In this document: positions 44,020 to 55,960 of the stretch, piece by piece | How positions within the stretch are numbered: the stretch's first letter is position 1 | How the letters are laid out: every line of letters begins with the position of its first letter | Source of the DNA: Megalonaias nervosa | Taxonomy: Eukaryota > Mollusca > Bivalvia > Unionida > Unionidae | Assembly: GCA_016617855.1 (NCBI GenBank) | Contig: JAECUM010005017.1 | Location: 20,382 to 84,381 of the forward strand | Length of the DNA stretch: 64,000 bases | Direction of reading: 5' to 3' | The notes under the pieces: model-generated | The model's database searches: none | The model's input: the letters and a program-made list of their open reading frames with translations, nothing else | Told to the model about the DNA's origin: nothing | Made by a program: the position numbers and the translations under genes

Positions 44020-46185
44020 GTCTGGTTCTAATAAAAAACAACCGACGTCTCCACGCTCATAAACTGAACCGGGGCCTTGGCGACTCAAAACAGGTAGCCC
44101 ATTTACAGGCAATAAAAACTGAGTAAATGTTTGCGGTCAAGGAATCATATTATTACATACTTTTGAAAAGCAGAAGAATTGCATTTAAATTTAGTGAATA
44201 TGGCGTTGGAATTAATTACTATGTTTTGAGAACGAAATGTTGAAATATGAGTCAGATATTCATTTTATGTTCGATACAAATACTTTTCGGATTCATCTTT
44301 AGCTATCCTAATATTAAAGCCTCAACACATTTTACTTTATGCCATATCTCTCTACCATAACTCAACAAAACGATAATTGAATTTTGAAACAATACAGTCA
44401 GAGTGATCAAAAGAAGTTCAAAGTTTGAAATTACTTTATTAAAATCTTATAGATACAATGCAAACTTTGCAACACACATGTACATAATGTGTACGAGGTC
44501 TAGGAAAACGATGCAAAAGTTTAAAAGCAATAGTAATAACATACTTTTGTTCTGTTCACTCAAAGATCAATTGTGGCTTATTGGAGGTATATTGTAAGTT
44601 ATTTATATCTTTTTATTTCTTTAGATTAATTAATTTATTTTCCAGAAAAACAATTCTACTGATAGGAAAATGAACCAACCCAAGCTAATACACATTAATT
44701 TTTTTTCAGGCACCAACAATTATGCCTATTATGTTTGCCATCTCTAAAGTTCAGCGCTAATCAGGTGTGTAATCCGACTTGCAGCTCTATACATAGCTCT
44801 GTTGTGTTACAAGGGAGTAGTAGTGCTCACTTCAACTATACTTAATAAAGCCTTGCTAAAAATAACACTAACACGGACTTTATTATCTCTGATCATTTTA
44901 CAACACTGTTTTCAGCTTTGGAAACGTCCATAAATTTCATGATAGCTAAACCCAACTGAGACGAATTTCTTGATTTGTTTATAGTCTAGGTCAACTGATT
45001 AGTGAAGGGTTAAAAATCATGATAGTTAACTGTGAAGGGTTGACACTCCAGTACAAACTCAAGAATCTCTCAGTTCTAAGACAAGCTTGCCAGTAATTTG
45101 TGTTTTACGTCTTTTTGTGCTACCCTTGACCATATTTGCCACCCTCCTTTAGCTTGTCTGCTCTTTGAACATTGTTTTGGCGCAGCTTTATGAAGGCTCA
45201 TTAATGATTTATAATTAGTTTTGGTGATTTCAGCTTTCTCCCCTATTTTTTTAGTTTTAGCTTTGTGAAAGTTTGTACTTAAATCCATATTCATTAGGTT
45301 AACATTGTAAAATCTACTAGATCTGGGATTGATAGCGAGAAGACATGTATCGACTGATTTTGTCGTAATGTGTCCTTATAGAGTATCCAAATGAAGTAGT
45401 AACAACTTGCATTAGAGGCTATTTTTTGTAAATGTATAACACATCGAAGAACGTACCAGCTTTCGACCGAGCCTAAATGTACCTGAAATGCACATCATAA
45501 CAATGACGTAAAAGGAATACATAACGTTAATGATTATTTATCTTTGGACGTTGTCACTTGTTTGATTTGATTGGGCATATAAATTTTAAAATATAAATTT
45601 ATAGGCGAGTATGGTTTCAGCTATTATTCTGGCTTATTGACTTTAACATTAAGAATATCTCGATTTTTAAAGAGGATGTAAAGGACTCATCGTTCGGGTG
45701 ACGCTGTGCTTGATATCTTAGTAGAGATTATAGCCTTAGTAGTTATTCCATTTTGGTATCTGGACTGGGCGATTACGTATTGTCAAACGTCTACTTTTTT
45801 AAACGTAAGCGGGTGGTGGCATAACGTACGGTACTGGTTTTAGGAATAGAAATAAAAATGATGTTATTTTAAGGTTTGAGACAGGATGAATGCGATCTAA
45901 TATAAAATATCTTAGGGGACGGTTTAGAGGTGAAATTAGTTTTACCTCTTTAGGACCGGCGTATATGTGTTCGTTTTTGGAAAGAATGAAAATAGTGTTA
46001 TTTGTTGGTATAACGGACTAGTCAGGATGTATCATGTTAATGCACTACTTGTATGGGTCTCTATAAATCTGACGAGTACATGAATCGGTACTTAAAATTT
46101 AATTTATAAAGGTACACTATCGGGTACCTTTTGGGGAACCTGGGTTGTACATCCTTTGCCAAAATACCATGAAATCGCCCAATCC
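44020..46185. other. Stretch without recognisable genes
   Basis: AT-rich sequence; a short minus-strand ORF at 45076-45294 has no recognisable motif. Confidence 0.45.
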
Positions 46186-46189
46186 TCCA

Positions 46190-49100
46190 AATTTAGCTTG
46201 GACAAAATAGAACATACATTACAATTTTTGTTTAACGTCTTTAGAATGAGTATCAATACAAACACTATTTAAGCTTAAACATGATGCATGTCTTGCATTA
46301 TGATCAGGATCTGTCTGTTATTGTTGACGGCTATTAGCCAGCAAGAGGTTAGCTATTCTTTTCAAATGCATGACCTGGTCAAATCTGGTTTTAATCAATT
46401 GTGCTATTCTTGTATGCAACCAGGTATGTGTCTCCAAACAACACCACGCGTATTTCATTCAGATGTGATCTTAAAGAGACCACGAGAAGAAGATGTTAGA
46501 AGACCAATACCTTTTGTCCTTATCTTTGTTTTGAGTTCCTTTTTATGTTGGGGAGGGGAAATGACTAAACCTACTCGGCAGTCGGCACTGTATAGTCAGG
46601 AATCTGCTGATGTGCGGTTAAAACATGCACATACATACATTTATACCTACCTGCCTACCTACCGAACTACCTACCTACATACATATATACATACATTTCC
46701 ACTAAATTTTTACGGAGCGCAATATTATGTCTGATTTGATGCTTGACATGTCGGTTATTTTTTTTCGCAACTTGTTTGTAAAACTCATTTGTGTAGTGTC
46801 TTTAAAAACGCTTCAAAAAGGGAAACTAAGTGAAGGCGGAAGGTGAAAAGGAACAGTAGCAGTGGTTGCTCTATATAAATATTACTCACCTGGCAAAAAG
46901 ACAAAAAGAAGAAACAATGATTAATAAATCAATCGACAGACGCACAAACTCGGGTTACTGAGTTCAAGTAAATACAACGAAGGGCATGGCTGCAAACACA
47001 GGAAATTGATTATTATTCATTTGTTTCCCTCTTATCTTTTTTACCGTCATTCGTTTGAACAGATTAAAAAAAAGGAGGTGAACACATCGCTTCAATTCAT
47101 TTGAGCTTTCTAGAAATGTCTGTTAGGCAATAAACTGCAACAAAAAGCAGCATGGTCAATTGAACTAATCGTAACTTAGCTTTTTATTGCTATATGCCTA
47201 AGTCACTACTGTGATTTGATGGCTTGAATATAGCAACAGAGCTTTACCTGAAGGTGGAAAAGTACATGTAACTAATGTCGAGAAATCACATCAGATAATA
47301 CGTGAAGTTTACATTGGTTTGGATTTATATACATTTTGTAAGTATCAGTGTGCTGTATATGCATATGAAACTACACGTATACACATTCAAGATTACATGT
47401 GTTGACAATAATGGAAATTTTATAATGTCAAGGTATTTTACAAGTATCAGTCTAACTGCACACATATACATTCATAATCACCTGCGCTCACACTTGCGGG
47501 AATTCCTATCTAGTCAATGTATGAAGTGTTATTGGAATGACCTTACGATTTCTAAGAAATTTGTTATCCAGTATCGAAATGAATAACATGGCAGAGTTCG
47601 ACATTGACAGTAATCTATAAATTACCAATCGTTTTGGTAGGAACTTGAGTTTTGAGTGTTTACGGAATTTATTCTAAAAAGACACTAAAGTAAATAAACG
47701 ATTTGAAACAAATGACAGTCATGTTTAAGATTTAATACTTTTGACACCAAACTGCATAATAAGGTATGGGACGTAATTTTTAATGTTTCTAAAGGTCTCA
47801 AGGTTATTTTGTGACGATATTAAAGAATAAAGATGCATACCGAGTAATTCTTATAATTCTATGTGCATAACAATGGCTATGAAAGCATCTTACGATAGAT
47901 AAAATAATGTTCTGTTCCATTGGACCGGTTAGGCAAATGTTAAGAAAAAGTTTTCCATCAGCTAAAAAGGAAATCGTTTTCATCGGCATTATCAGCGTCA
48001 TTATTCTTATGTGAAACATCTAACATTGTTAGGGATGATATACCATTTATAGTGACTGTGGTGTACGAGTACTAGCGACTTGAAGTAATTGAAGGTATGC
48101 AATGGTCTAATTTTATCCTTAGTAAGAAAATGTGCTGATTACGCTTAAAACTTGCTTTTGTCAGGAGTTATTATTATTCCTCAGCCCCAAACATATCACA
48201 CTTTAATAGAACCGTGTCGTGCATGTAAAAGTCTTCCATTATTTTTTTTGACATCAGGACAAAAAGATTATCTTCTCTCTATCCATAGATGGCATGTAAT
48301 TTGAAATAAGTACTCCAGCTCTTTGTTTCTTTGGTGTATCAACCTTTCCTTAAGTAGGCAGAAACTAACGATGCAATTTTGCAAGTTTCTAAACATCAGA
48401 GGGTACATATATAAAATACCGTCAGTCGTCCTAAGATGCATAAAAATAATAACTTTTGTACAAGTAGATCCTTTAAAGTAGGTAATCATTTTCAATTATG
48501 AATACTGTCAGCAAATCAAACGTGGCTCTTTACTCAGATGAGATTATTAGTGAAAGAATGCATGACTTTAACCGTTTGTATATAGTATTGCCTTGCATTA
48601 ACTTCGATAAATTCCTAAGTCCTATCAATAAACAGTTCAAATTGAAGCTAGTCTGAATCTCAATTCCGTTCCAAGATGGTGGATGATGACGTCAGACGAA
48701 GTTTTTACACAAATGTCCAGAATTTTCACTTTGAATCAAAATTTGTACTGTTCTGTTCCAATCTAGAATTAATTTCACTAAATGTCTTTGTCCAAAGCCA
48801 GTTGTGTTTAGTTCTCCAGGGAAAATAAAATTATTATTTAAAAAGTAGATGAACTATAGCTGTCATCTATACCAATACACATCTCGCTCTACAGACGTGC
48901 AAATGAACAACTCTTTCCAGCACCAGAAAAAGAATACCTTCTTCTCAAGGTATATGAACGACTCTACAAGGTGTTAAAATATGACTCTGCCTGACAGACT
49001 ATTTCACAGATACCTGAATATTTAAACTGAACGAAAGCGTCATTTCATGCACACGCACGAAGAACTCATGGTGATTTCAAAATCTCACCATCGCATCACA

Positions 49101-50630
49101 CGATATAATCATACATGCTTGGCAAATGACTTTGGCCACAACCAATCATCTACCTAGTTTGTTTATCAAGCCAGCAATCTAAAAAATTGCTTACGAAATC
49201 CTAAGAGTCAAATTTACGTTCTAAATAAACACGACGTTTCTTTCAAAATGTCAGACCCTGTGAACATAATCAACATCACAATAATAATTATATTTAATGA
49301 TACAAAAATGAAATAGAAATAATTCAAATTTTAACACACAAGTAATTAAACTACATAGTCGTAACAATATTTTTAGTCACCCGCCTCGTGAGAACATACC
49401 AAACACATATATCTAACAACAGGTCTGAGGACCTCGAGCTAACATAACTTGAACTTGGGGTTTTCTTAACTTTCACTGTCACTAGATATGTTAGCAGCGA
49501 ATATCATTTGAGAATATGTGTGATATGGGATCTGGAAAAGAATGTTGGCCTTTTCGTCATCATGATCAAGGTTATATTGTAACAATAAAATATGTGGCCC
49601 TAACATCAAATGTCAGATATACATATATTTATGTAAATTACTGTTCTACAGATAGGCATAAAATCAACATGGTTCGGTATTGTTTGAACATTTAATTTGG
49701 TGGTTGTTCAAATAACGAAAGGCCTATTACGGTATGAAATGGCGAATATAGGTCAATGTCAATAATTTGCTTTGGTAAACAATGTCAAATGGAATAAACT
49801 AATTCGTGATAAAGCAATTGCAATATATTAAGAGTATGCAGTTGTCATAAAACATCCCAAAATTTTTTTAATTACAATCAACTATTTTAGAAACGCTTAG
49901 AGCAGCACATAAAGAATAAAAAACACTATTTCGTCGTATTCTGGTTGAAATATCCATTATTCTATATCAAAGTTAGAAATATAGAACTTTCCAATAGTTT
50001 CATCCTCTTACTAATCCCAGTTCCTTCCTGTTGTTAATGTTATGCATGCACTCTAGAATTGCTCATTTCTGGGTAGGAAGATATGACCATATTTTTAACT
50101 TAAGTATTCGAAATCTTTCGGTAATAAGTTTTGCATCCTGGAATGTCTGCAAAGTTGGTCTTAAATTTGTTTTAGCTTCTTCAGTAAGAGCCATTATTAG
50201 CGCTTAACTACAGTGAGAAATCATTGCATATATTTACAACAAATAAAGCTATGTTAACGCAGGTTTTCAAACAATTAGATAGTGGCGAAAGCGTAGAATG
50301 TTTGACCCTATTTTGTATCTAAAATGGCCAAATGAGTTGACTTAATTCCGATATGAAGAACTTATTTAAATATGTCTTCATTGATGATTATCTCACATCT
50401 GAATCTGTTTGTTTTGAACTGGATGCACAACATCAATCAGAGAAAGAAACTTAATTTACTTCAATTGTTAGAAACATTTAGAATAATTACGGCAATGGCA
50501 GCATATGATCCATGATCTAATTGTCCTTTGACAACTATGGCAAAAACAAGACATTATCTGGTTTGTGAGGATCCCATTGTCAAAATTCTATTGGGTAGTG
50601 ATAGTGAAATGAGCCAACTATTTGAATTAC
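46190..50630. repeat. ~4 kb dispersed direct repeat, copy 2 (interrupted by element B)
   Basis: Collinear with 34564-38480. It carries about 840 bp absent from copy 1 (about 48545-49375). Its alignment to copy 1 ends exactly where element B starts (50631), so B inserted into this copy. Confidence 0.8.
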
Positions 50631-50812
50631 AGCAGCAGAGAGGGTGGACCCTACAACTTTGTAGAGACCTTATTTTTGAAATTTAAGGGTTCCTACGAAG
50701 ACTGAAAAAAAAGTTTTTGCCTTAATAGTAAAAACTTCTCTAATTGACCAGATTTTTTCTGATTTTTTCACGTGCTGGTCACTACGCGTATGTCGTTCAC
50801 CTTCTCTGCTGC
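50631..50812 (+). repeat. Element B left terminal repeat (~182 bp)
   Basis: Begins AGCAGCAGAGAGGGTGGACC and ends GTTCACCTTCTCTGCTGC, the near-perfect inverse complement of the outer end. Start and layout parallel element A's TIR (AGCAGCAGGGA...CCTACAAC near the outer end, TTCCTACG inside), but the length and most of the interior differ. The partner repeat lies beyond the window. Confidence 0.7.
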
Positions 50813-50847
50813 AATAAATTAAACAGCCATTATAGATATTATCAATA

Positions 50848-51939
50848 ATGAGTATTGGAGAACCACACTCAGCTAAATTAGCTCGAGAGCGACTAGAGGC
50901 AATTAAAAAATATCTACCTGTTCGTGATTCTGTTAAGCAACAACTACAATCGCGTCAGGAATATCAAGTTGAATTTGAGGAGGATACAAAAAAATTATTT
51001 AAACCTATCACTGAGACCACTAAAGGTATTCAACCTGTGTTAGAGAAAACCGCTGAAGAAACTGGAAAAATAGCAAGAAGAACAAAAAAGACAAAATAAA
51101 TTTTACGTGAACTTCCAGAAAAAATAGCTGCTGCGATGCCAGTCCTGGAAATACCTGAAGGCGCTGAAGCACTAGAACCTGAAGGCGCTGAAGCACTAGA
51201 ACCTGAAGGCGCTGAAGCAGAAGGTGATGAAGCCCCCGAACGAAAGAGTCATGCAATAAGTACTGCTGAATTGATAAATAAATTTGATGAAGAAACTATT
51301 AAGACAATTAATAATTTGAACCTATATCAACTAGCTAAGTTTGCTGTGGGTAGTTTTAGTCGAAGAGATAAATTAATGAAACCTGAACACGCAAAATATA
51401 TTAAACCCAGTGAACAATGGCAAAAATATTTATATCGCATGCGCATGAAAGTTGAACAAGCTAGATATGATGATGTATTATATAAGGGTTATGAGAAGGA
51501 AATTGATAATTTAATTCTCTTAAGAAGAGAGGAGAAAGAACAAAAGAAACAAAAACCTCCAAAACAACAACAAGTACTAAAAACGCCACCGAAACCATTT
51601 GAGCAATCACTTCGTGATTATCCAGAATCACCAAAAACACCAATGAAACCAAGTAAAAAGAAATCAAGTAAAGAGAAAGAAGAAGAAGAATTTCAAGACG
51701 CTCCCGAAGCAACTGGAAGTGGTCTAGGAAGTGGCCTTATTACTTGTCCCAATAACGTTCTTGCTGATGTTGATCGACTAGAAATCCTCATTGGAGGAAA
51801 ACGAGCTGGTAATAATTCATCAGAAATCATTAATGAAGCAGCTGATATTTGTAAACGATTATTTACAGGCGGTGTTATGGATATTAATGTATATCGGTCC
51901 CTCATTAATGAAATCGCCGATGATTATCATAGTGACTAA
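50848..51939 (+). pseudogene. GSGL/coiled-coil virion protein, one in-frame TAA (element B)
   Basis: One frame of 364 codons, interrupted by a single TAA at 51097-51099. The first part matches element A (RLEAIKKYLPVRDSVKQQL). The middle has three near-identical nine-residue repeats (EGAEALEPE type) and a Lys/Glu-rich coiled coil. The C-terminus has GSGLGSGLI followed by the conserved tail (RAGNNSSEIINEAADICKRL...YRSLINEIADDY). A reading of two genes (50848-51099 and 51136-51939) is possible, but the homologs in A and D show one continuous protein. Function unknown; first gene after the terminal repeat. Confidence 0.65.
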
Positions 51940-51974
51940 GTATGTAATTAGTTATAAAGTCACTTAATAACAAA

Positions 51975-52456
51975 ATGATTATGCATGGTACTCAACGTGG
52001 ACCTACCATGGTCAGGGTAATAAACTCTCGATTACCGGTATACAAAGCGACCTACGGAGATGGATTAGGTGATATTGTTCAGAGTCTGTTTAGAAGAATA
52101 GCCCCAAAAGCAATACCGATTGCAAAGCAACTAGGAATGAAAGCTATTGATGTTGTTCGTGAAAAAGGTATAGGCGCTGTTGGTAATATTGCTAGCAAAG
52201 CATTCTCAGCAATCAAAGATAGACTATCAAGATTAATACGCAGACCACAAGCGACCGACCTCAACCTGTGAAATTGGCTAGCACTGAAGTGATGCCAGCA
52301 AGTGTAAGTAAAATAATAAATCAAGCCGCTAATCAAAAACTAGCGGAGTTGGCTGATATACCAATGTCAGACAAAGAAAAAAATATAACCGCTAGTCTAA
52401 TAGCAGGAAGTGGTCTCTCTTCGAGGAGTGGTCTTCGTGTTAGACGAAGACGATAA
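51975..52456 (+). pseudogene. pVI-like amphipathic virion protein, one frameshift (element B)
   Basis: Start chosen at 51975 because similarity with A begins before the next ATG (52008). A glycine-rich amphipathic helix (YGDGLGDIVQSLFRRIAPKA) leads into a basic helical region (KAFSAIKDRLSRLIRR). A frameshift near 52255 moves the frame to 52268-52456, ending GSGLSSRSGLRVRRRR. Small basic proteins with such an N-terminal helix resemble the membrane-lytic cement protein class (adenovirus pVI); this is an inference from form and position before the capsid gene. Confidence 0.55.
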
Positions 52457-52464
52457 TAATAAAG

Positions 52465-53859
52465 ATGTTTAAGCGTATATCTGACCCCGCGTTTGACATG
52501 GATGCACCAGTTCTCAAAGATGAGTCTGTGCGCGATTATCAGTATTATTCTTATGACGCACGACTGCCAAATCAGCGTGGACGAATCGAACAACAGGTTC
52601 AGGATACAAGTAGGTATTTCTTGCCCGCTGAAGCATTTATTGAAGTTGAAGGTGAAATTTTAAATAACGTTGTTCCTGCAGTACCAGCACCATATGGAGC
52701 TGATGTTAGGGTTGGTTTTGTTAATAATGGTATTATGGCGTTATTTGATAGCTCTACGTACATGATTGACGGAAAAAATATTGAATCAATCCAGAAAGAC
52801 GTTGATGTTGCTACAACAATACTTGGTCTTGCGAGAGACAGCGACGATTATTCAAGATCAGCTGGTCCATCAATGATGTTTGTCAAGGATACTTCTGACC
52901 ATCCTGATAACAGAAATCAGGTTACTCGACAGCCCAATGATCGAGCTGTTCCTCCTGTTGCTGCTGCTATTGAAGATCTATATTTTCCAAATCCAGAATT
53001 TAACTTAGGATTTGCAGCACGTAAATTAATGTTAAAAGGTGATAGGAGAACATTTTCATGTGCAATTCCACTGTCACATATCTTTGGATTCTGTAGAAAT
53101 GTCAGAAAAGTCATTTTCGGAGCCAAACATACGGTTGTACTTGTGCGAAAAGGCGATGATAATGATGCATTATGGAGACCCATTGGTGATCCTGGTATAG
53201 TAGTACTAACAAAACTTTCCCTGTGGATGCCAGTGATGACTCCGTCAATATCTGAAGAAGACCGGTTGTTATCTTTTATGAGTCAAGGCGGTAAATCAAC
53301 TTTGTCATGGTTGACTATGACCACAGATGCTGTTGATAGCGCTATTAATGGTTTATGTACATGGCAAATAGCTTCTCAGCAAGGTGTTTCTGCACCAAGA
53401 CATATACTTATTGCGTTTCAAAATACTGCACGAGTAAATAGTCAGACACAAAATATTATGGTATTTGATAAACTCGGTGTTTCTCAAGTATCTCTGAGGA
53501 TAAATGGACACCAAGAACCATCCGCGGATATATTACTGAATTTCGATCAAAATCATGTAGCACGTGCATATCATCGTCTTATGTCGTTCATGGGACGTGA
53601 TCAAAACATTGATACTGGTTTACAAATATCGCAGCTAGATTTTACAACGCTGTATCCGATTTATTACTTTTCATTAGAACATTTAGATTTAACCAGACAA
53701 TCTGTTGTAGATATTCATTTTCGAGCTCGTGTTAATAGAGATCTTGGAGCTATCCCTAATTACAGAGCAATCGCCGTTATACTCAGCGATAAATCGATGT
53801 TACTCGAAGGTGTTGGTGGACGAATGAGAGTTATTGATGCCCCAGTAGAAAACATGTAA
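52465..53859 (+). CDS. Major capsid candidate, double-jelly-roll-like domain protein
   Basis: Intact, 464 residues, nine bases after the pVI-like gene. Conserved landmarks with element A: FDMDAPVLKDESVRDYQYYS near the N-terminus, RYFLPAEAFIEVEGEI (about 50-65), VGFVNNGIMALFDSSTYMID, TTILGLAR, DDYSRSAGPS, CAIPLSHIFGFCRNVRKVIF (about 195-215), and LYPIYYFSLEHLDLTRQ late. I associate this pattern with the animal double-jelly-roll-like family (long known only as uncharacterised proteins) from invertebrate Polinton-like viruses. Abundant predicted beta strands and the place within the virion block support a capsid role. The assignment is family-based, not proven here. Confidence 0.7.
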   Translation: MFKRISDPAFDMDAPVLKDESVRDYQYYSYDARLPNQRGRIEQQVQDTSRYFLPAEAFIEVEGEILNNVVPAVPAPYGADVRVGFVNNGIMALFDSSTYMIDGKNIESIQKDVDVATTILGLARDSDDYSRSAGPSMMFVKDTSDHPDNRNQVTRQPNDRAVPPVAAAIEDLYFPNPEFNLGFAARKLMLKGDRRTFSCAIPLSHIFGFCRNVRKVIFGAKHTVVLVRKGDDNDALWRPIGDPGIVVLTKLSLWMPVMTPSISEEDRLLSFMSQGGKSTLSWLTMTTDAVDSAINGLCTWQIASQQGVSAPRHILIAFQNTARVNSQTQNIMVFDKLGVSQVSLRINGHQEPSADILLNFDQNHVARAYHRLMSFMGRDQNIDTGLQISQLDFTTLYPIYYFSLEHLDLTRQSVVDIHFRARVNRDLGAIPNYRAIAVILSDKSMLLEGVGGRMRVIDAPVENM

Positions 53860-53882
53860 TTAGATCGTTCATAATATTATAA

Positions 53883-54425
53883 ATGTCATATCATCACGTT
53901 AGTGTGAGTCTGACTCCTGGTCAGATCAAAAAGCTGCAATCAGCATCAAAAAATAACTGTGGAATAAAAATATCGCTAAAGCGAGAACAAATGACCGGTA
54001 CAAATAAATTATCGTTGACCGAGCGTCAGTTCAAAAACTTCAATGAAGCTAAAAAATCAAATAAAGGCGTCAAACTTAATCTTTCTGCGGGCGCCATCAA
54101 AGACGTTGCTAAATCGGGTGGTATATTTCCACTTCTCGCAGCTATACCAGCATTAATAGCCGCTGCAGCCCCAGCTGTTGCAAAAGCAGCTGCGCTAGGT
54201 GCTGTTGGAACTGCTGCTGGAATGGCATTAAAGAAAGCAACTGGACAAGGAATCAAAAAAAAGGGAAGCGGTTTAAGACTACCAGGAACCCCGTATTCGT
54301 GGTACGGAAAGGGTCTAAGACTACCAGGAACCCCGTATTCGTGGCACGGAAAGGGTCTAAGACTACCAGGAACCCCGTATTCGTGGTACGGAAAGGGTTT
54401 AAGACTTCCCGGGACAGTTTACTAA
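53883..54425 (+). CDS. Hydrophobic pX-like virion protein with C-terminal tandem repeats
   Basis: Intact, 180 residues. The N-terminal half is basic with 'SLTPGQIKKLQSA' and 'LTERQFKNF' helices. The central block GIFPLLAAIPALIAAAAPAV and following Ala-rich sequence (about 80-118) are strongly hydrophobic. The C-terminus has three 14-residue repeats, GLRLPGTPYSWYGK or a close variant, plus a partial fourth (GLRLPGTVY). GLRLPG-like short repeats after a hydrophobic segment recall small adenovirus/adintovirus core or membrane-interacting proteins (pX-like); this is analogy. Element D keeps the hydrophobic core of the same gene. Confidence 0.6.
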   Translation: MSYHHVSVSLTPGQIKKLQSASKNNCGIKISLKREQMTGTNKLSLTERQFKNFNEAKKSNKGVKLNLSAGAIKDVAKSGGIFPLLAAIPALIAAAAPAVAKAAALGAVGTAAGMALKKATGQGIKKKGSGLRLPGTPYSWYGKGLRLPGTPYSWHGKGLRLPGTPYSWYGKGLRLPGTVY

Positions 54426-54433
54426 TATCACCC

Positions 54434-54835
54434 ATGTCCAATTTTGATTTACTTAATGCTGCTAAGCAACTAAAAATAAAAAACTTCAGAGGTGTTTTTA
54501 TGCGCGATCAATTACCAAAAAAACCAAACAATATTGAAACCGGTATCATTATTCTCGATAAAAACTCTGGCCCAGGCACGCACTGGGTCGCATATGCAAT
54601 TGATCCACGTGGAATTATTTATTTCGATTCGTATGGATTAGCGCCACCAAAAGAATTTTTAAAGTAAGTTACCGGCGATATTCCAATCTGGTATTCAATG
54701 CTACCAACACAAAAAATAACTGATCCCCCAATATGCGGTCGTGAAACCCTCGCTGTGCTTGATGCTGTATCAAAATCAACAGCACCACCTCATAAAGTCG
54801 TGCACGCGTTCACTACACTACGTCATAACACTTAA
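54434..54835 (+). pseudogene. Adenain-like cysteine protease, one in-frame TAA (element B)
   Basis: 133 codons. KNFRGVFMRD then GPGTHWVAY with catalytic His50, and IIYFDSYG with Asp65. A TAA at 54665-54667 (codon 78) follows. Beyond it the same frame continues LPTQKITDPPICG, giving Gln93 and nucleophile Cys101, and ends TLRHNT at 54833. All four adenain catalytic positions are thus present but split by one nonsense codon. The family matures virion precursors. At about 133 residues it is shorter than adenovirus protease (about 200). It lies 8 bp after the hydrophobic protein gene and overlaps nothing of the fibre frame that matters. Confidence 0.8.
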
Positions 54836-54860
54836 ACAGATATCAATAAATATAATTGTA

Positions 54861-55547
54861 GATATTTATGGAAGATCCTCAGGTAGAGCTCAGAAAGTCG
54901 ATTTATCTAAATATGCAACTCTTGATCAGCTCAGAAATGAAATCGATGATTTATTAAATATCACAAGTGTGGATCAAAATGAAGTCGTCGTTTTTCAGGA
55001 CAAACAAGGACGATTAAAAACGAGTAACATACAACTACTAGATGTACTTGTACGAATTCCCAACGCGGTTGTTAATAATATCGTTACTTTTACTGATCAA
55101 GGTAAAATACAGGATTCCGGTAAATCGGTTAACGACTATGTTAAGAAAACTGGTGATGTATTTACCGGTGACATTATTATGTCAGGAAGAAAAATTACAT
55201 ATCTTGGAGATCCAATCGCAAATACAGACGCAGCAACAAAAAAATACGTCGATGATCAAGAATCCAAGTACGTGTCAGTGCGCGGTGGTATAATGCGTGC
55301 ATTTCTCGACATGAATAATAATGGTATTAATAATCTCAGAACACCAGAAACAGATTTTGACGCCGCAACGAAGAAATACGTCGACGATAAGGAAATTCCA
55401 ATAACGACTTCGTTAACGACAATCAATGATGGAATTGCTGCATTTAGAACTGATTATATTAATCACGTGCAAACGTTTCTAAATTTCCGTAGAAATGTAA
55501 ACAGATCTATTAACGAATTTTTGGAACTCCACCAGTCGTTGACATAA
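54861..55547 (+). CDS. Fibre/tail-spike-like protein
   Basis: The longest frame opens at 54741, but its first ~40 codons overlap the protease in another frame and look random. The conserved part starts at IYGRSSGRAQ (54861 onwards), where no ATG is present, so the initiator is uncertain or lost. Two repeats typical of trimeric phage-type fibres are visible: GDVFTGDIIMSGRKITYLGD, then ANTDAATKKYVDD, and later MNNNGINNLRTPE, then FDAATKKYVDD. A short helical C-terminus follows. Such proteins project from vertices and bind host surfaces. Located between the protease and the 128-residue protein. Confidence 0.7.
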   Translation, partial: DIYGRSSGRAQKVDLSKYATLDQLRNEIDDLLNITSVDQNEVVVFQDKQGRLKTSNIQLLDVLVRIPNAVVNNIVTFTDQGKIQDSGKSVNDYVKKTGDVFTGDIIMSGRKITYLGDPIANTDAATKKYVDDQESKYVSVRGGIMRAFLDMNNNGINNLRTPETDFDAATKKYVDDKEIPITTSLTTINDGIAAFRTDYINHVQTFLNFRRNVNRSINEFLELHQSLT

Positions 55548-55564
55548 AACTTACCGACATTAAC

Positions 55565-55951
55565 ATGAAAATCAACGATATTGTTAGTGGAATTCCTAAT
55601 ATCATTGAAAAAACGAATCTTATTAAAATTCCTCACAAGCAGATCTTCAACGTAGTATACACAGTAGCATCAGGATTAGGAGTATGGACACTGCAAGATA
55701 ATAATCTCAAACACACCGCAGAAGTCACTGGTGTATACAGACTGTCCGTATTTAGTAGTGCAAAATTCAGTATATTTACTACATTTCCATGGCGTTATTC
55801 AAACGATACTTTTTCTGGAGTTGTATCCGTCATAATAAATAAAGATGCGGAAGAAACATTTCTGCTGGAGGCATCTGATAAAAATTTAACCAGAGCACTA
55901 TACTGGTGGTGCTTGGAATTTGTTTGTGAAACTCCTCAATTAGTTATCTAG
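55565..55951 (+). CDS. 128-residue protein of unknown function
   Basis: Intact, starting 18 bases after the fibre stop. Mostly beta-like and hydrophobic-alternating, with KIPHKQIFNVVYTVASGLGV, YSNDTFSGVVSVIINKD and the tail YWWCLEFVCETPQLVI, which also survives in element C. No family recognised. Its place after the fibre gene allows a fibre head or vertex-associated role, but this is only positional. Confidence 0.55.
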   Translation: MKINDIVSGIPNIIEKTNLIKIPHKQIFNVVYTVASGLGVWTLQDNNLKHTAEVTGVYRLSVFSSAKFSIFTTFPWRYSNDTFSGVVSVIINKDAEETFLLEASDKNLTRALYWWCLEFVCETPQLVI

Positions 55952-55960
55952 ATAAGTATA

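Noticed and set aside
46288..46734. 148-codon ORF in the 4 kb repeat copy 2
   Set aside because: The corresponding frame is not conserved in copy 1 and the C-terminal part is a CATA/CTAC simple repeat.
54741..54860. Upstream start for the fibre gene
   Set aside because: These codons overlap the protease's essential C-terminal frame and show no fibre-like sequence; the conserved part begins at 54861.
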